Assembly: GCA_022828595.1 (NCBI GenBank)
Contig: JAKGHH010000003.1
Span: 101,765,583-101,829,582 of the forward strand
Direction of reading: 5' to 3'
Source: Nelumbo lutea
Lineage: Eukaryota; Streptophyta; Magnoliopsida; Proteales; Nelumbonaceae
DNA: 64,000 nt
Below the pieces are notes generated by a model that did no database searches, was not told where the DNA came from, and worked only from the letters and a program-made list of their open reading frames with translations. The stretch's first letter is position 1; each line of letters opens with the position of its first letter. The translations under genes and the position numbers were made by a program. Below, one piece after another: positions 46,011 through 57,109 of the stretch.

Positions 46011-46135
46011 TGAGTGCATTTTATGCTCCATCTCATACTCTTTTTTTTTTGTGTGTGAGTGCATTTTATGCTCCTTCTCACACTCTTTTTTTTTGTGAGT
46101 GCATTTTATGCTCCATCTCATACTGGTCACATACT
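46011..46135. repeat. 40-45-bp tandem repeat, three copies
   Basis: Three copies of a unit starting TGAGTGCATTTTATGCTCC (at 46011, 46056 and 46096), separated by T runs, in the non-coding region between gag and the polypurine tract. Confidence 0.9.
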
Positions 46136-46905
46136 TGAGGTAGATAACAAGACTCATGTTCTGAGCTGCTAGTTTTACTATTCAGCTCAAAATAGCAGAG
46201 TCAATTTGGGCTCAATTATTGAACATCATGTATCAGCAGTTCAGATGTGTACTAGCTTTATTGACCATTAACAATGAAATCAAGTGCTTTCATACACATG
46301 AAGGCAGTTAAGGCTAGTTATGCTGAAAGACATATTCAGCTCCCCCTTTTTCTCATGCATATACTAAGTTAGGTCGTTCACAAGAATAAGAACTTAACAA
46401 ATACATTGGTCTCCCTCAGCTCGTTGTATTCCTTCTTAAAAATCACCTGATAAATAGCAATGAACTTAACGGGTCCCAGTCTACTTGGGTATGTCATTGC
46501 ATGCATATGTGTGTTGGGGTGAATGAGGTACATGGTTTCAGCCCTCACACCCTAGCCTCAGGCTCACTCCCCCACACTTAAGATGAACATTGTCCTCAAT
46601 GTTCCTAGTTTAGGGAGTAACAATAAAACTAGCAATAGCAACATCAAGTAATAGGAGGTGTTTAGAGGACTTCCCTAAAGATCATTCTTAAATTCTGCAA
46701 TATGCTGTCGGTGGGAAGTTTCTTCTGCTAGAAATCGCTTTCAAACTAGAGAGGAGATCAGTAGATTTATTCAATTAAATTCTAAGAAAAACTTACTAAA
46801 CATAAATGTTATGAATGCAAAAGAAAAACAGAAAGCAAGTAAGACAGTTTTATGACTAAGCGTCTGAATTGGGAATTCTCCCAACAGCCTCTTGTTCCCT
46901 TGGGT

Positions 46906-48049
46906 TTACCACGTGTTGCTTGGTAAGGTACCCAGAACCCTTTCTGAAATCATCTGTGCCAACTGCCCAACCTGACTTTCCAAGTTCCTTATTGATGTTT
47001 CGGTATTATGAAATCTAGTTTCCGCACTAGTTATGAACTTGGTCATCAACTCCTCTAAGTTAGATTTCAGTTTTGGCTGATGGAAGTTTTGGTGGAAAGG
47101 CTTCGGTGCATGCTGATTCTGCCATGGCTGATTCAGATGGTCTCTCCATCCGGATTTATGGGCATGATGGTACTGATTTCTTGGCTGCCTTGCAAAGTTG
47201 CCAACAAAGTCTACCCTTTCCGTGGACTGAAAATACTGATTGCCAACTTGGCATTTAGTGCTATTATGGCCTCCCCCACACTTATCATAAGGCAGGGACT
47301 GTACATGCATGACTGTTATCTGCATTTCATCTAACTTTTTGCTAAGTGCTCCAAGTTGACTAGATAGAGCCGTATAAGTATCAACATTACGCAGGCCATG
47401 CTGCTTCCTAGCTTGGGTTCTTTCAGAATTCCATTGATAATTGTTGGCTAACATTTTTTCAATGAGTGCATGAGCAACCTCAGGAGTCTTATTGTTTATG
47501 GACCCTCTAGCTGTAGCATTTAGTATGGTCTTATTTGAGTCGGTAAGACCATTATAGAAGGTCTGCACTTGCAGTCATATGGAAAGACCATGGTGGGAAA
47601 CTCTCCTCAGCAACTCCTTGTATCGTTCCCTTGACTCGTATAAAGATTCCCCCTCTTGTGGGAAAAATGTAGTGATATCATTCCTCATTTTAGCAAATTT
47701 AGAAGGGGGAAAATACTTAAAGAGGAAACGACTGGCCATTTCATCCCACGTAGCTATTGATCCCAATGGTAATGAATTCAGCCATGCTTTGGCTTTATCC
47801 TTCAAGGAGAATGGGAATAACCTCAGCCTAATGGCATCATCACTTACCCCATTGTGTTTGAAGGTCACATATTTCTAAAAAGTTAGCAATATGTGCGTTG
47901 GGATCTTCGTGGGCCATTCCACATAATTGCACAGTGTTTTGAATTATTTGTATAATGGCAAGTTTAATCTCAAAGTTGTTAGCAGCAATAGTAGGCCAGA
48001 TAATGCTAGAAGCAGCTCCAGTGAGTGAGGGTTTGGCATAATCCATCAT
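46906..48049 (-). pseudogene. gag of nested element (frameshifted)
   Basis: Three overlapping frames. About 48049-47840 has AHEDPNAHIANFLEICD; 47868-47575 has LRLFPFSLKDKAKAWLNSLP, MASRFLFKYFPPSKFAKMRN and GESLYESRERYKELLRR (Retrotrans_gag domain); 47568-46906 has MQTFYNGLTDSNKTILNA and a C-terminal LEELMTKFITSAETR block. The zinc knuckle reads YDKCGGGHNSTKC, lacking the usual first Cys. The two frame changes near 47575 and 47850 break the protein. Confidence 0.85.
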
Positions 48050-48199
48050 GGTTCTCTATTCAGCCATTTCTTGAGCTTCTTGTTGGACTTGTCTAGCTGC
48101 TCTTAGACGGACATGGAAAGTTCTTTCAATCTCTGGGTCATAGAGGATCTCCTCCAGCTCGCCTCTGCTTGTCATAAACTGTGAAAGTCAAGGCAGAAA

Positions 48200-51024
48200 A
48201 AAGGCCGATACAACAGAATATAAATCTAAGCTTATCATAACTGAGATATGTACAATTATTTACTAATCATAAATAATTTTGATTATTAAGAGGGATCTGA
48301 ACCAAAAACCTTATTATGAGGATTTTGCAAAAGAGATCAGGAGCTTTGTTCTAATTAAAAATAATTTAAACCAAGTAATAAAAACAATTTAAACCAAGAG
48401 AGATCAAAAGAATGTAAGTAATCCTAATCTAGCAGCCATTTACAAGTTAAAGATTACTATACAAGAGAAATTTACAAAACCAAGAAGTCTAACTTCTATC
48501 CAACAAGAGAAACTTCAAAAACAAGATAAAAGTCAAGCAATAAACTGATAGAATGGCAAACAAGCAAAGTTATTTGTGCTCAGATCTGCAATTTGATTTC
48601 AGCAATGTAATTAAGTATATGCATATCTGAACTACAAATTTTGCAAATTAGAAAAATAGAGCTCCATTATTGAAACTTAGACCAGCATTCAAGTGTGTAA
48701 TAGATCATAAATGGAAAAGAGAGCTAGCTAAATTAGGAATGGAGTTTATTACACACTATGAAAAGAAGTAAACAATCTAAAATCTACTGTAATAAGATCT
48801 AAAATCATTGCTGAAATTAGGATCTTTAGGCTGCTCTTCAAGCTCTTATAGAATCATACCCGAAGTCTAAGCTTTTGAGAACAATCTTACAAAAAAAACC
48901 TAATATCAATAAGTCTGAAATCTAATGCAATTAGGTCTGAAATAAGTCTAAACTCAAGAGCTTAAGACTTCTCATTTCAAGTCCCAACTTATATGTCTTG
49001 TAAGCATCAATTATAGACTTGAAATCAGATCTATAAACTTACCTATGGAGAATAACAGCCTTTGGATCTGAATTCAGATATAAAATTATAGTAGTCATTT
49101 ATACTAAAATTAGTGGTTATTAGCATTCAAATAACTGCTTGATTTTAGATCATAAATGCTATTGAACACTATTGCATATATTCATTCACATCTGCTAGAT
49201 TGAGGGCTGCTTATCAGAGCTGAATTGTCAATGTGCTTTCAGATGACCTAAATTGATCTATAACCAAACCTGAGCTAGGTTTGGGTTCAGGTTTGTAAGC
49301 TATGCAAGTGTATGACTCATAATCTTGAAGAACTTCTATGACCTGAAATTAGTTATAATGTGCATATAACCTGTATATGCTGCTGCTATTCGGATTAATG
49401 ACAGCAATTCAGTTCACAGTTGATTCAGCCCATGTTTTGCTTCAAATTTCTTACAGGTCCATACAAGTATAAATTAATCCATAGCTTTCTAGTTTATGTA
49501 TATCAAGCTATTCGGTCCACACAAATTTTGTAGAAACCTGAAATCAGGTCTGCATTATATTACTGCAAATTAGCAGGTCTGAGTTCAAGTTTAGATCAGA
49601 CCTCATATCCTTTCTCAATAGACATCAGAGCTGGCCATCATAGAAAGAAAAAAAAAATTGAAATTAAGGAATATCCAAGAGTGTGTACAGGTGGTTGAAA
49701 GCACAAACCTGACCTGAAATCAGGTCTGCTAACTGTTGTACTGTAGTAGCCCTGCTACAAATCTGAATGCTAATAGAATGCACTGCTGCTTTTTATTGAA
49801 TATTTTGAGGCATCACAATTATTCAATCCAAACACACATATTTTGCTAATTTAGATTGGGTACAAGTGGATAAATCCAAGAATTCAGTCCACCCAGAATT
49901 CAAAATGTTCTTTGTATCAGTTTAGTCTTCAACTGCAGTTCAGATCTGAATTTTCTCATTCATTGCTATCCAATCACCCTTGAAGTAGGTTAGATGTGTC
50001 ATAGGGTGAATTGGGGTAGTGATGGCACCCAATTCACCTCAATCTTGCATAGGTTTAGGTCTAAACTTAGATCTGAACTGAGCAGTTCCACAACAGCAGA
50101 ATTCAGATCTGAACTCAAGTTTGAGTTCGAATATGAATTCTCAATTGCCTTTCCTTCAATTATTGCTACCAAATGGCTTTTGGGGAATACCAGAAGTGTT
50201 CTAGGGTGAATTGGGGTGATGATGGCACCCAATTCACCTCAAATTTGCATCGATTTAGATCTATGTTCAGAGGAACTCAAATTTGAACTGTTGTAGGTCT
50301 GCAACAGCAGAATTCAGATCTGAGTTCTATCCGAATTCTCAATTGTCTCTCTTGTTGTTCAAAAGATCTCCCCTTTTTTTCTTTTCATTTTATATATATA
50401 TTTTTTCTTTTTGTAATGGAAAAAAAATAAGAAACACAAGCAATTCTTTTCGGTTGAGTGTTGTAGATCTGAGTTCTGCTGATCTTAGTGCTGAATGCAA
50501 CTCAGATATGGAACACTCAAGTTTGCATCAGTTCAATTGGGGTGGTAATCACCCATGGCTAACCAATCCGAATCCTTACTTTCCATTCTTTTGTTTACAT
50601 GGTTCTCTTTTTTTTCATTTTTTATATATTTATTTTTCTTTTTGTAAAGAAGGAAAAATAATAATGGGCTGAAATACAAGCAAATCTTTTCGGCTGAGTG
50701 TTGCAGATTTGAGTTTTGCTGATCTGAGTGTTGAATGCAACTCAGATCTGCAACACTCATGCTTTGGTAAAATTGTTTTTTCTTTTCTTTTAGAAGATAA
50801 TAACTTCAAGATAGAAAGGAAATCATGTCTAATTTTATTAAAATGAAACTGAAACAAGAAAAAGAAAGTAATCTACTAAAGAAAGAAGAAATATAACTAC
50901 GGTAATGCAATAGTTGCATTCAAAGCTAAAATGTAAAATTAAGAAAATTAAACCAACTATGAATGCAATTCCGAATGAGACCAGATTAAGAATGTTCAAT
51001 GTTTCCTAACATTGTTTCCCTAAA
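48200..51024 (-). other. Leader of nested element with internal repeats
   Basis: About 2.8 kb without coding capacity. It is rich in AGATCTGA motifs. A segment starting GGGTGAATTGGGGT (about 50004 and 50208) is repeated at about 204 bp, and GTTG(T/C)AGAT(C/T)TGAGTT with its inverse occurs around 50460-50770, so hairpins can form. Confidence 0.7.
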
Positions 51025-51042
51025 TCCCCAACAGTGGCGCCA
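51025..51042 (-). other. Primer-binding site of nested element
   Basis: On the minus strand TGGCGCCACTGTTGGGGA lies six bases inside the LTR end. It has the TGGCGCC start typical of gypsy primer sites. Confidence 0.85.
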
Positions 51043-51048
51043 AAAACT

Positions 51049-51271
51049 TGATGTGGCTCATTGTGACACTAGCAAGTGCACCAGCCATTCAAGTAGTAAA
51101 GTAGTGAATAAAGTATCATTCCCCCAAGGATTTAGGAAACAATTACCAATACTAAATTGGGCACTTCTTATCTGATCAACAACAAATCAAAACTTTATTC
51201 AAAAGCTAAAAATCCTAAACTAAAATCTATATAAATTATTGGCTCAATTGCCTTTAATTCAGGTTAGAAGA
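51049..51271 (-). repeat. Truncated 5' LTR of nested element
   Basis: The 223 bp next to the PBS match the start of the 1566-bp LTR; the other 1343 bp are missing and the sequence jumps directly into RNase H coding sequence of the host element at 51272. Confidence 0.85.
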
Positions 51272-51279
51272 GGCTTGTT

Positions 51280-52420
51280 GGTGAGGACGATGATAGTATG
51301 GGCTTAGAAGTAGGGACAAAGCTTCCGATCTACTGTGACTAGCGTGTACACCAACTTTTCTATCTTCAGATACCTTCTTTCAACATTCTGTAAAACCTTG
51401 CTAACATAGTAGATGGGTCAATGGAATCGATCTACCTCATTTATTAGTACCGAGTTGACTACCTCGTTGCTCACGGAGAGGTACAACTTTAAAACATCTC
51501 CCTCCTTGGATCGGGTCAGAACCGAGATGCTAACTAGGTATTTTTTCAGCTCGTTGAAGGCGAGCTGACATTTTGCGGTCCAGTCGAAATCTTTGCTTTT
51601 CTTTATTGCCTTGAAGAAAGGCAGGCAGCGATCTGCCGACTTGGACATGAAACGGCTCAGAGTGGCTATCCTGTAATTTAGTATCTGAACCTCTTTTAGC
51701 TTACGAGGTGGTCTCATGTCTAAGATGGCCCTTATTTTTTCGGGATTGGCTTCGATGCCACGTTGGTTGACTATGTATCCCAGGAATTTACCCAAGGTGA
51801 CACCGAAGACGCATTTGTTGGGATTTAGTTTAATGTTATATTTACGCAAGATTTTGAAAACACTTTGTAAGTCATTCAACAAAGGTTTTGAAAATTGGTT
51901 TTCTATAACCATATCATCTACATAACATTCAATCTTATTGTCGATCAACGGCTCAAAAATCCTATTTACAAGTCTTTGAAAGGTCGCCCCAGCATTTTTT
52001 AGTCCGAAGGGCATGACCTTATAACAATGCAGGCCAAGCTCAGTAATGAAGGCCGTTTTTTCTTCATCGGTTGGGTCCATCTTAATCTGGTTGTATCCTG
52101 AGTATGCGTCCAAAAAGCTCAGCAACTCGTGCCCTGAGGTCGCGTCCACTAGATGGTCGATCTTGGGCAGTGAGAAATAGTCCTTTGGGCAAGCTCGATT
52201 CAGGTCGGTATAATCGACGCACATGCGCTATTTACCAGAATTGGGTTAGCTACCTAGCTCGGGTAATGGACTCCCTGATGAAATTGGCTGCAAGGAGCTT
52301 CCCGACCTCTTCGGTGACTATCCTCCAGCACTCCGGGGCGAGGTTGCGTTTTTTCTATCTAACGGGCCTGAATAAAGGATCAATGTTTAACTTGTGAGTT
52401 ATAATTTTTGAATCTATGTC
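51280..52420 (-). pseudogene. Tat element 1 reverse transcriptase and RNase H
   Basis: Blocks leftward: MCVDYTDLNRACPKDYFSLP, LLSFLDAYSGYNQIKM (first catalytic Asp), YKVMPFGLKNAGATFQRL, the catalytic IECYVDDMVI, then LNPNKCVFGVTLGKFLGYIV. The connection and RNase H follow with YLSVSNEVVNSVLI and, after a stop at about 51418, PIYYVSKVLQNVERRY. The longest open part is 52224-51418. It ends at VLTNK where the nested element and a deletion cut in. Confidence 0.92.
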
Positions 52421-52549
52421 GGGCATCTCTGTCGCGGACCAGGCAAATACTTCTAAATTTTTAATTAAAAAACTTACCAGCTAAGAATGGAGTGGTTCCT
52501 TGATCGATGCGTCGATAGGGAGAGTTCTACCTGGATCTTCTGCTGAGAC

Positions 52550-53083
52550 CAGAATGTGGACCGCCGCTTTTGTTGGCGTGGCTCCCTCCTCGGTGTACTT
52601 CGTAGGTCACTCGAGCTCAATGTCAGCTGCTATCTTAGCTTTCTCTTTGAGGGTGGCGACATAGAATTTGCGAGACTCGAGATGGTCGCCTCACACTACC
52701 CCTACTCCATAGTCCGTAGGGAACTTCATGGCCAAGTAGTAGGTGGATACCACTGCGTGAAGTGCGTGGGTAATTGGATGACCTACTATGGCATTGTACG
52801 AGGAGGGAGTCGTAACCACCAAGAAAGTGTGTTCAAACCTCGCAATGTTAGGCCACGTGACGACCTCTACAGGTACTGTGACTCGCCCTAGAGGCCTGAC
52901 TTCTTATTCGCTGAAGCCTACCAGAGGAGTATTTGTGGGCTTGAGATCGCCTTCCTAGAGTTGGAGCTTGTCGAAGGCGTCCTTGAACAAGATGTCAATT
53001 GAATTGCCCAAATCTACCAGGATGCGCTTTACTTCAAAGTCATTTATTATCAACTTTATGACCAGTGCATCGTCGTGGGGGTA
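52550..53083 (-). pseudogene. Tat element 1 protease region
   Basis: [20 protein letters not shown] is followed by [11 protein letters not shown], where families of this group have VDTGNS or VDSGSS at the active site; the Thr/Ser is Leu here. PSSYNAIVGHPITHALHAVV and STYYLAMKFPTDYGVG follow. Stops are present. Confidence 0.8.
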
Positions 53084-54950
53084 CTAAATCCTGCGTGCAT
53101 CATCTTCTGTAAAGTATATGGGGTCTTCGAGCCTCGGTCGCTTCGGTGGATTATGCTCTTCACGTTCCAGTTCACGAACCGAGATTTTCACCGCTGCTGA
53201 GGTGCAACCCGCAATGATGGATCTGTCAATAATCATGTTGATTACTCCGCGGATAAGTCTTTCTTCTGGTAACTGTCTCTGCGACTGCTCACTCTGCCTG
53301 CTGCTGGACTCGGAAGCATTTCTCCTTTTCTCCCCTTGCCGATCGGCCGAGTTCTTGTTTTCTTTATGTACAATTTTTTTAAAATATCCGCGACGGATGA
53401 GTTTTTCGATCTCGTCGCAGAGATTTCTACAGCTTTCGGTACTATGATTGTGGTCTTTATGAAAATGAGAGTATACATTTTTATTTCTAGTGGCGGGATC
53501 TCCCCTCAACCGAGGTGGCCACTTCACATCGGAGGCATCATTGATCGCCATAAGAATCTCTCCCCGCTTTGCGTTGCGGGGCGTGTAGCTCATCCTTTCA
53601 ACCGGTGGAGTTCGGGAATGCCAACCAGACTTATGGGATCGTGAAGGAGATCGGCTCCCATACTTGTTTCTTTCCATGGTTGGGGACTTGCCTTTTTCTT
53701 CGTTTACTGGCACCATTATTCGAGTTGTCACCTTCTCTTTTTCTCTTTTTCGCTGGATTTTTGCTCTTCTATCCCGATGAACTGGTCGAAGAGCTTGAGG
53801 AATTTAGTGATGTCCTTGGGCCTGTTGGCCACCACGTGCCACTTGAAATCCCTATGAGTAATTCCTATCCTTGCTGTCATTAGTCTTACAGCGGGATCCG
53901 GGTTGGGGATCTATAAACTGGTGTCATTGAAGAGTTTTATGTAGCTTTGGATTGACTCTCCTTGTCTTTGGACTATGCTGAGAAGGCTTTCTTGAGACCT
54001 CGTGCACTTCTTGTTGGTGATGAAGTGCGAGGTGAACATATGCACGAACTGCGCCCAGCTTTTGATCGTCCCTAGCGCGAGGTTCCTGTACCATGTGTGA
54101 GCTACCCCTTTGAAAGTTGTGGAGAAGGCAACGCACATGCAGGACTTGTCAGCCCCAGCTAGATGCATCTGGGACTAGAATGAGTCCACGTGGCCATTTG
54201 GATCGAACGACCATCGTACTTGTCCAGCGGAGGCACTTTGAAGTCCTTCAGCATTGGGGTCGCTAGGAGCTCGGAGGACAAAGGGGATGATCGGAAGAGG
54301 AGGGGAGCGGTCTTTGTGGCTTCTAAGCTTGCCTCCTCTTTACCTTTTAGCTGCTCAGGTTGACTTGGACCGGTAAGCTAGCTTGGAACTGCAGTTCGGT
54401 GTGCCTTACGACGCCTTCTTTGCTGCTTCTTAACCAGCTCCGCATTGGTGCTACTAACCTCTGTGTGGTCGGGTATCGTCCTGGCACGGAGTGGCTTGGA
54501 CTATTGATGCTAGCTACCGTGAACGAAAAGGCCTCATCTGGAGTCTGCGGCCAGAACCCTGAACCGGTTCCCTACAAGCGAATCTTCATGATGCGAGGGT
54601 CGGGGTGAAATGGCTCTAGCGGGCTGAGTGTCTCCTGATCTGTTCACGTTTTGCAAAGCGAGAGGAGTGATTTGTCTGTCCCTCCTGCCACGGGACAAGA
54701 CCTAGCTCCCAAGAGGATGTGGAACCTATGAAGTCTCTCCCCGGCGAGGAGGGCAAGTGTTCTGATGACGGGGCTGATTCTGTTGCGCTGTCGGGTGTCG
54801 AGGTGGAACCGATTGCTGATTCTACTACAACGGAGGGAACTGCTGCTTGTACTGTTGCTGGTAGAACTGATTAAATACTTGTTGCTGGTATAGTTGATAC
54901 TACTGGACCTGTTGCATTTTGACCTGAGTGGCCTGAACACAGTGTCCAAC
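53084..54950 (-). pseudogene. Tat element 1 gag
   Basis: The Retrotrans_gag core is at 54168-53911 (GVAHTWYRNLALGTIKSWAQ, FVHMFTSHF, GESIQSYIKLFNDTSL). A long frame (53731-53084) then has a basic linker, CRNLCDEIEKLIRRGYFKK and a Cys/His-like segment (YSHFHKDHNHSTESC). It runs straight into the protease region. Upstream frames to about 54950 are degraded N-terminal gag. Confidence 0.8.
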
Positions 54951-55213
54951 TCTAGGGTGAACCACAGATGGTTCAGCGAACGTCGTGCCGACTACAGGAG
55001 GGAGTGACACGTTCACTTGTGTGGTCACTTGGGACATAGTCAGCGTTGGAACCCCAGCCACGGTAAGTGGGATGGTGAATTGACTTATGCAGACAAAAGA
55101 GAAATGAGACTACCCCCCGAAGACGTTTATCTCGTTCTTTTGCCTGACGTTGCTGGAGGATGCCATGGATCTGAGTCGGTGATTGTTGGTGGAAAGAGGC
55201 TTTTTGTAGCAAG

Positions 55214-55231
55214 TTCTCACAGACGGTGCCA
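55214..55231 (-). other. Primer-binding site of Tat element 1
   Basis: On the minus strand TGGCACCGTCTGTGAGAA lies two bases inside the 5' LTR. It is one or two changes away from the TGGCGCCGTCTGTGGGAA often seen in Tat elements. Confidence 0.8.
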
Positions 55232-55233
55232 AA

Positions 55234-55922
55234 TGATGAAGCGCGATTTGACTGCTCCCTGTTGGAGGTGATCTGGCTTCTAGTAAATGGTGGACTAGGT
55301 CGACCTACAAAAGAAGAATAAGAGAACCCAGAGTTTTTACCTGGTGAGGTCACTTCAATGCTTAAGTCAGTATACTTGGTTGCGAGTTGAAAAGCTTTAG
55401 AGTGTAGAGAGCAGAGAAATCCCGCGTACCATGGGCCTCCGAGGTAGAGCCTTTATATAGTGGAGTCCTCGTGGGTTTTGCGGAGTGGTTCCAGGATCCT
55501 CGTCATGATGAGATCTGTTTCCTCGTTAATGGGGGATAACTGATAGGGCTTATCAATTCTGACTGAACTGGGCGGGGAGGAGATAAGGCTTACCGTTACG
55601 AGGAATGATCCCGCGAGGCTCAGAATCTGACGAGATCTTCAGGGTTGCCATGTAGTGGTCTATCAGTATTACCCGAGCTAGTGCTCTTTAGATCCGACTA
55701 GGGTGAACGTCGAAGTGCCTTGGGACCGAGGTGGTCCTAATGCGACCTTACACCGGGTTGAACTCATCCACTTACACCGAGGTTAACTCGTCCCAAGGTG
55801 GTTTGACTATTCGAACTCGATCTGTTGCGGACTTGGCATGTCGGGCTGAGCTGTAATCTTACTAGCTAGGTCGTGTCCACGTGTCCCCCTATTACTAGGT
55901 CGGGCCAAATCACCCTTCATCA
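55234..55922 (-). repeat. 5' LTR of Tat element 1 (recombinant)
   Basis: 689 bp, TGATGAAG to CTTCATCA, minus-strand TATA at 55451-55460. On its left is the PBS of element 1; on its right (55923 on) is polypurine-tract and 3' internal sequence, as if it were also the 3' LTR of another copy. Confidence 0.9.
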
Positions 55923-56095
55923 ATTTCCACCCACTCCTTGAGTCGGGGGTCCCAACCCAGTATTTATGGACTCTGCGGACATCAAAAATGCGCTCAACCA
56001 ATTCCGTCCTCGGGCATCGTGCGATTGATTTTCACGTGAACCGTTAGATCGCATGTGATCCATCATGCGATCTGTTTAAGAACCAATATTTTTTT
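55923..56095 (-). mobile_element. Truncated remnant of another Tat copy
   Basis: This stretch repeats the sequence right of the left LTR: the polypurine-like block, GGGTCCCAACCC, then TATTTATGGACTC and TTTTCACGTGAACCGTTAGA (compare 39356-39630). About 140 bp of the corresponding region are missing after AACCC. Homology ends at about 56060-56095. Confidence 0.8.
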
Positions 56096-56193
56096 TGGTT
56101 CCAAAAACATGTATTATTTTATTAAATAAAACCAACTCGTTTTTTTCTTTGAAAACAAAAATAGAATTCAATAATATGTTTTTATTTTGCTAA

Positions 56194-56579
56194 TGTGGTG
56201 ATTCAGCAAAAGCATTTGTTGCTACCAAATCTGGAATCGAGGGAAAGAAGGTAATTTTCAGTGCCCGAGGCCGACATGCCCAACCTAGGAGAAGAAGTAT
56301 GTCAAAGGCCCCAAGAGTTATCCCGAGGCGAAGACTCTGACGATCAAGTTAGCCAAGAGCTGTGAGAGGTCAAACCAAGAAAGAAAGGATACTTAGAGCT
56401 TAAGTTCCGGTGTCCCCTTACTTCAATGTGGGAGGCCCTTTTTTATAGTTAGAGTTAAGTGAGACGAGTAGTTGGGAGCAGGTGACGGCGATTGGGAGTG
56501 GTTGGTGATGGATGGTTAGGATACGTCTAGATGACACCGCATGTCAAGATCCGCGGGTTGACCAAATTCTCCTACATCA
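56194..56579 (-). repeat. Probable 3' LTR of Tat element 2
   Basis: The right end is set by CCTACATCA at 56579 followed by the polypurine tract (minus-strand GAGTGGGGGGAAA). A minus-strand TATA-like CTATAAAAAAGG is near 56435-56450. The left end (TGTGGTGATTCAGC near 56194) is inferred from TG and is uncertain. The other LTR is outside the window. Confidence 0.55.
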
Positions 56580-57090
56580 CTTTCCCCCCACTCTTGAGGT
56601 CGTAGCAATCGAGGTTGTTTGGCATGTTGCGTTGAGGCCTCGGCTTTGGCCGTAGAGAGTATAGTGTACTTGCGTGGAGGCGTTAGCCTTGGTTGTAGAG
56701 ATCTTCTCAGCATCTGAAGGCGACTATTCCTCCGTTCCCCCTTTGCATCAGTAAAGGACCATCTCGAGTTGAGGGATCATGACCGTGGTCTGTGTGGGCG
56801 CAGGTTGTTCGTGCCCATTGTCCATGCCTTGCACAGGCATTGATGTCTCCCGTCATATGTTCATACGCAGAATGAGCTTTGTGGTCGACTGAATGAGGTC
56901 GTGCACAAGACCATGCAAGGGGTCCGATTTGAAGTATCCTTGAGGTAGAGTTGATGAGCAAACTGGCCTCATCTCTTGGCGTCGTTTTGTCTCCCTAGGT
57001 CGGTGCCACGTGTAGTCCATCAGTTTGGGGTGCCGGGTCGAAAGGTTCACGGTCGTTGGATGAATTAGATATGAGCCATACATTTTTTCT

Positions 57091-57100
57091 TTAAATAGGG
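57091..57100 (+). promoter_or_regulatory. Probable TATA element of the antisense gene in Tat element 2
   Basis: TTAAATAGGG on the plus strand, about 140 bp upstream of the first Met (57239), in the same position as the TATA box in element 1. Confidence 0.5.
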
Positions 57101-57109
57101 AGGCTGGTT

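Larger units (their letters stand above)
44042..51271 (-). mobile_element. Nested non-autonomous LTR element with gag only (TR-GAG-like)
   Basis: Minus orientation: truncated 5' LTR 51271-51049, PBS 51042-51025, long leader, gag (48049-46906), non-coding stretch, polypurine tract, complete 3' LTR 45607-44042. No protease, RT or integrase is found in 5.4 kb of internal sequence, so it must use enzymes of another element. The gag resembles Athila/Tat-group gags. Confidence 0.85.
38654..55922 (-). mobile_element. Tat-type Ty3/gypsy retrotransposon with antisense additional gene
   Basis: Minus-strand element: 5' LTR 55922-55234, PBS, gag, PR, RT, RNase H, second (archaeal-type) RNase H, integrase, spacer, opposite-strand extra gene, polypurine tract, 3' LTR 39355-38654. 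The second RNase H after RT and the antisense extra gene are marks of the Tat lineage. It is 17.3 kb, of which 7.2 kb (44042-51271) is a nested gag-only element. Every frame is decayed. The left flank CTTAC has no partner on the right because the right LTR is recombinant. Confidence 0.88.

Noticed and set aside
44037..51276. GGCTT at both sides of the nested gag-only element as its 5-bp target duplication
   Set aside because: The right copy lies next to a truncated LTR end, not next to a true LTR terminus, and host coding sequence is missing there; the match may be chance.
53118..53883. Plus-strand frames rich in Leu, Ser and Phe opposite gag
   Set aside because: They are complements of the gag frame and lack any domain, unlike the true plus-strand extra gene at 39.7-41.8 kb.
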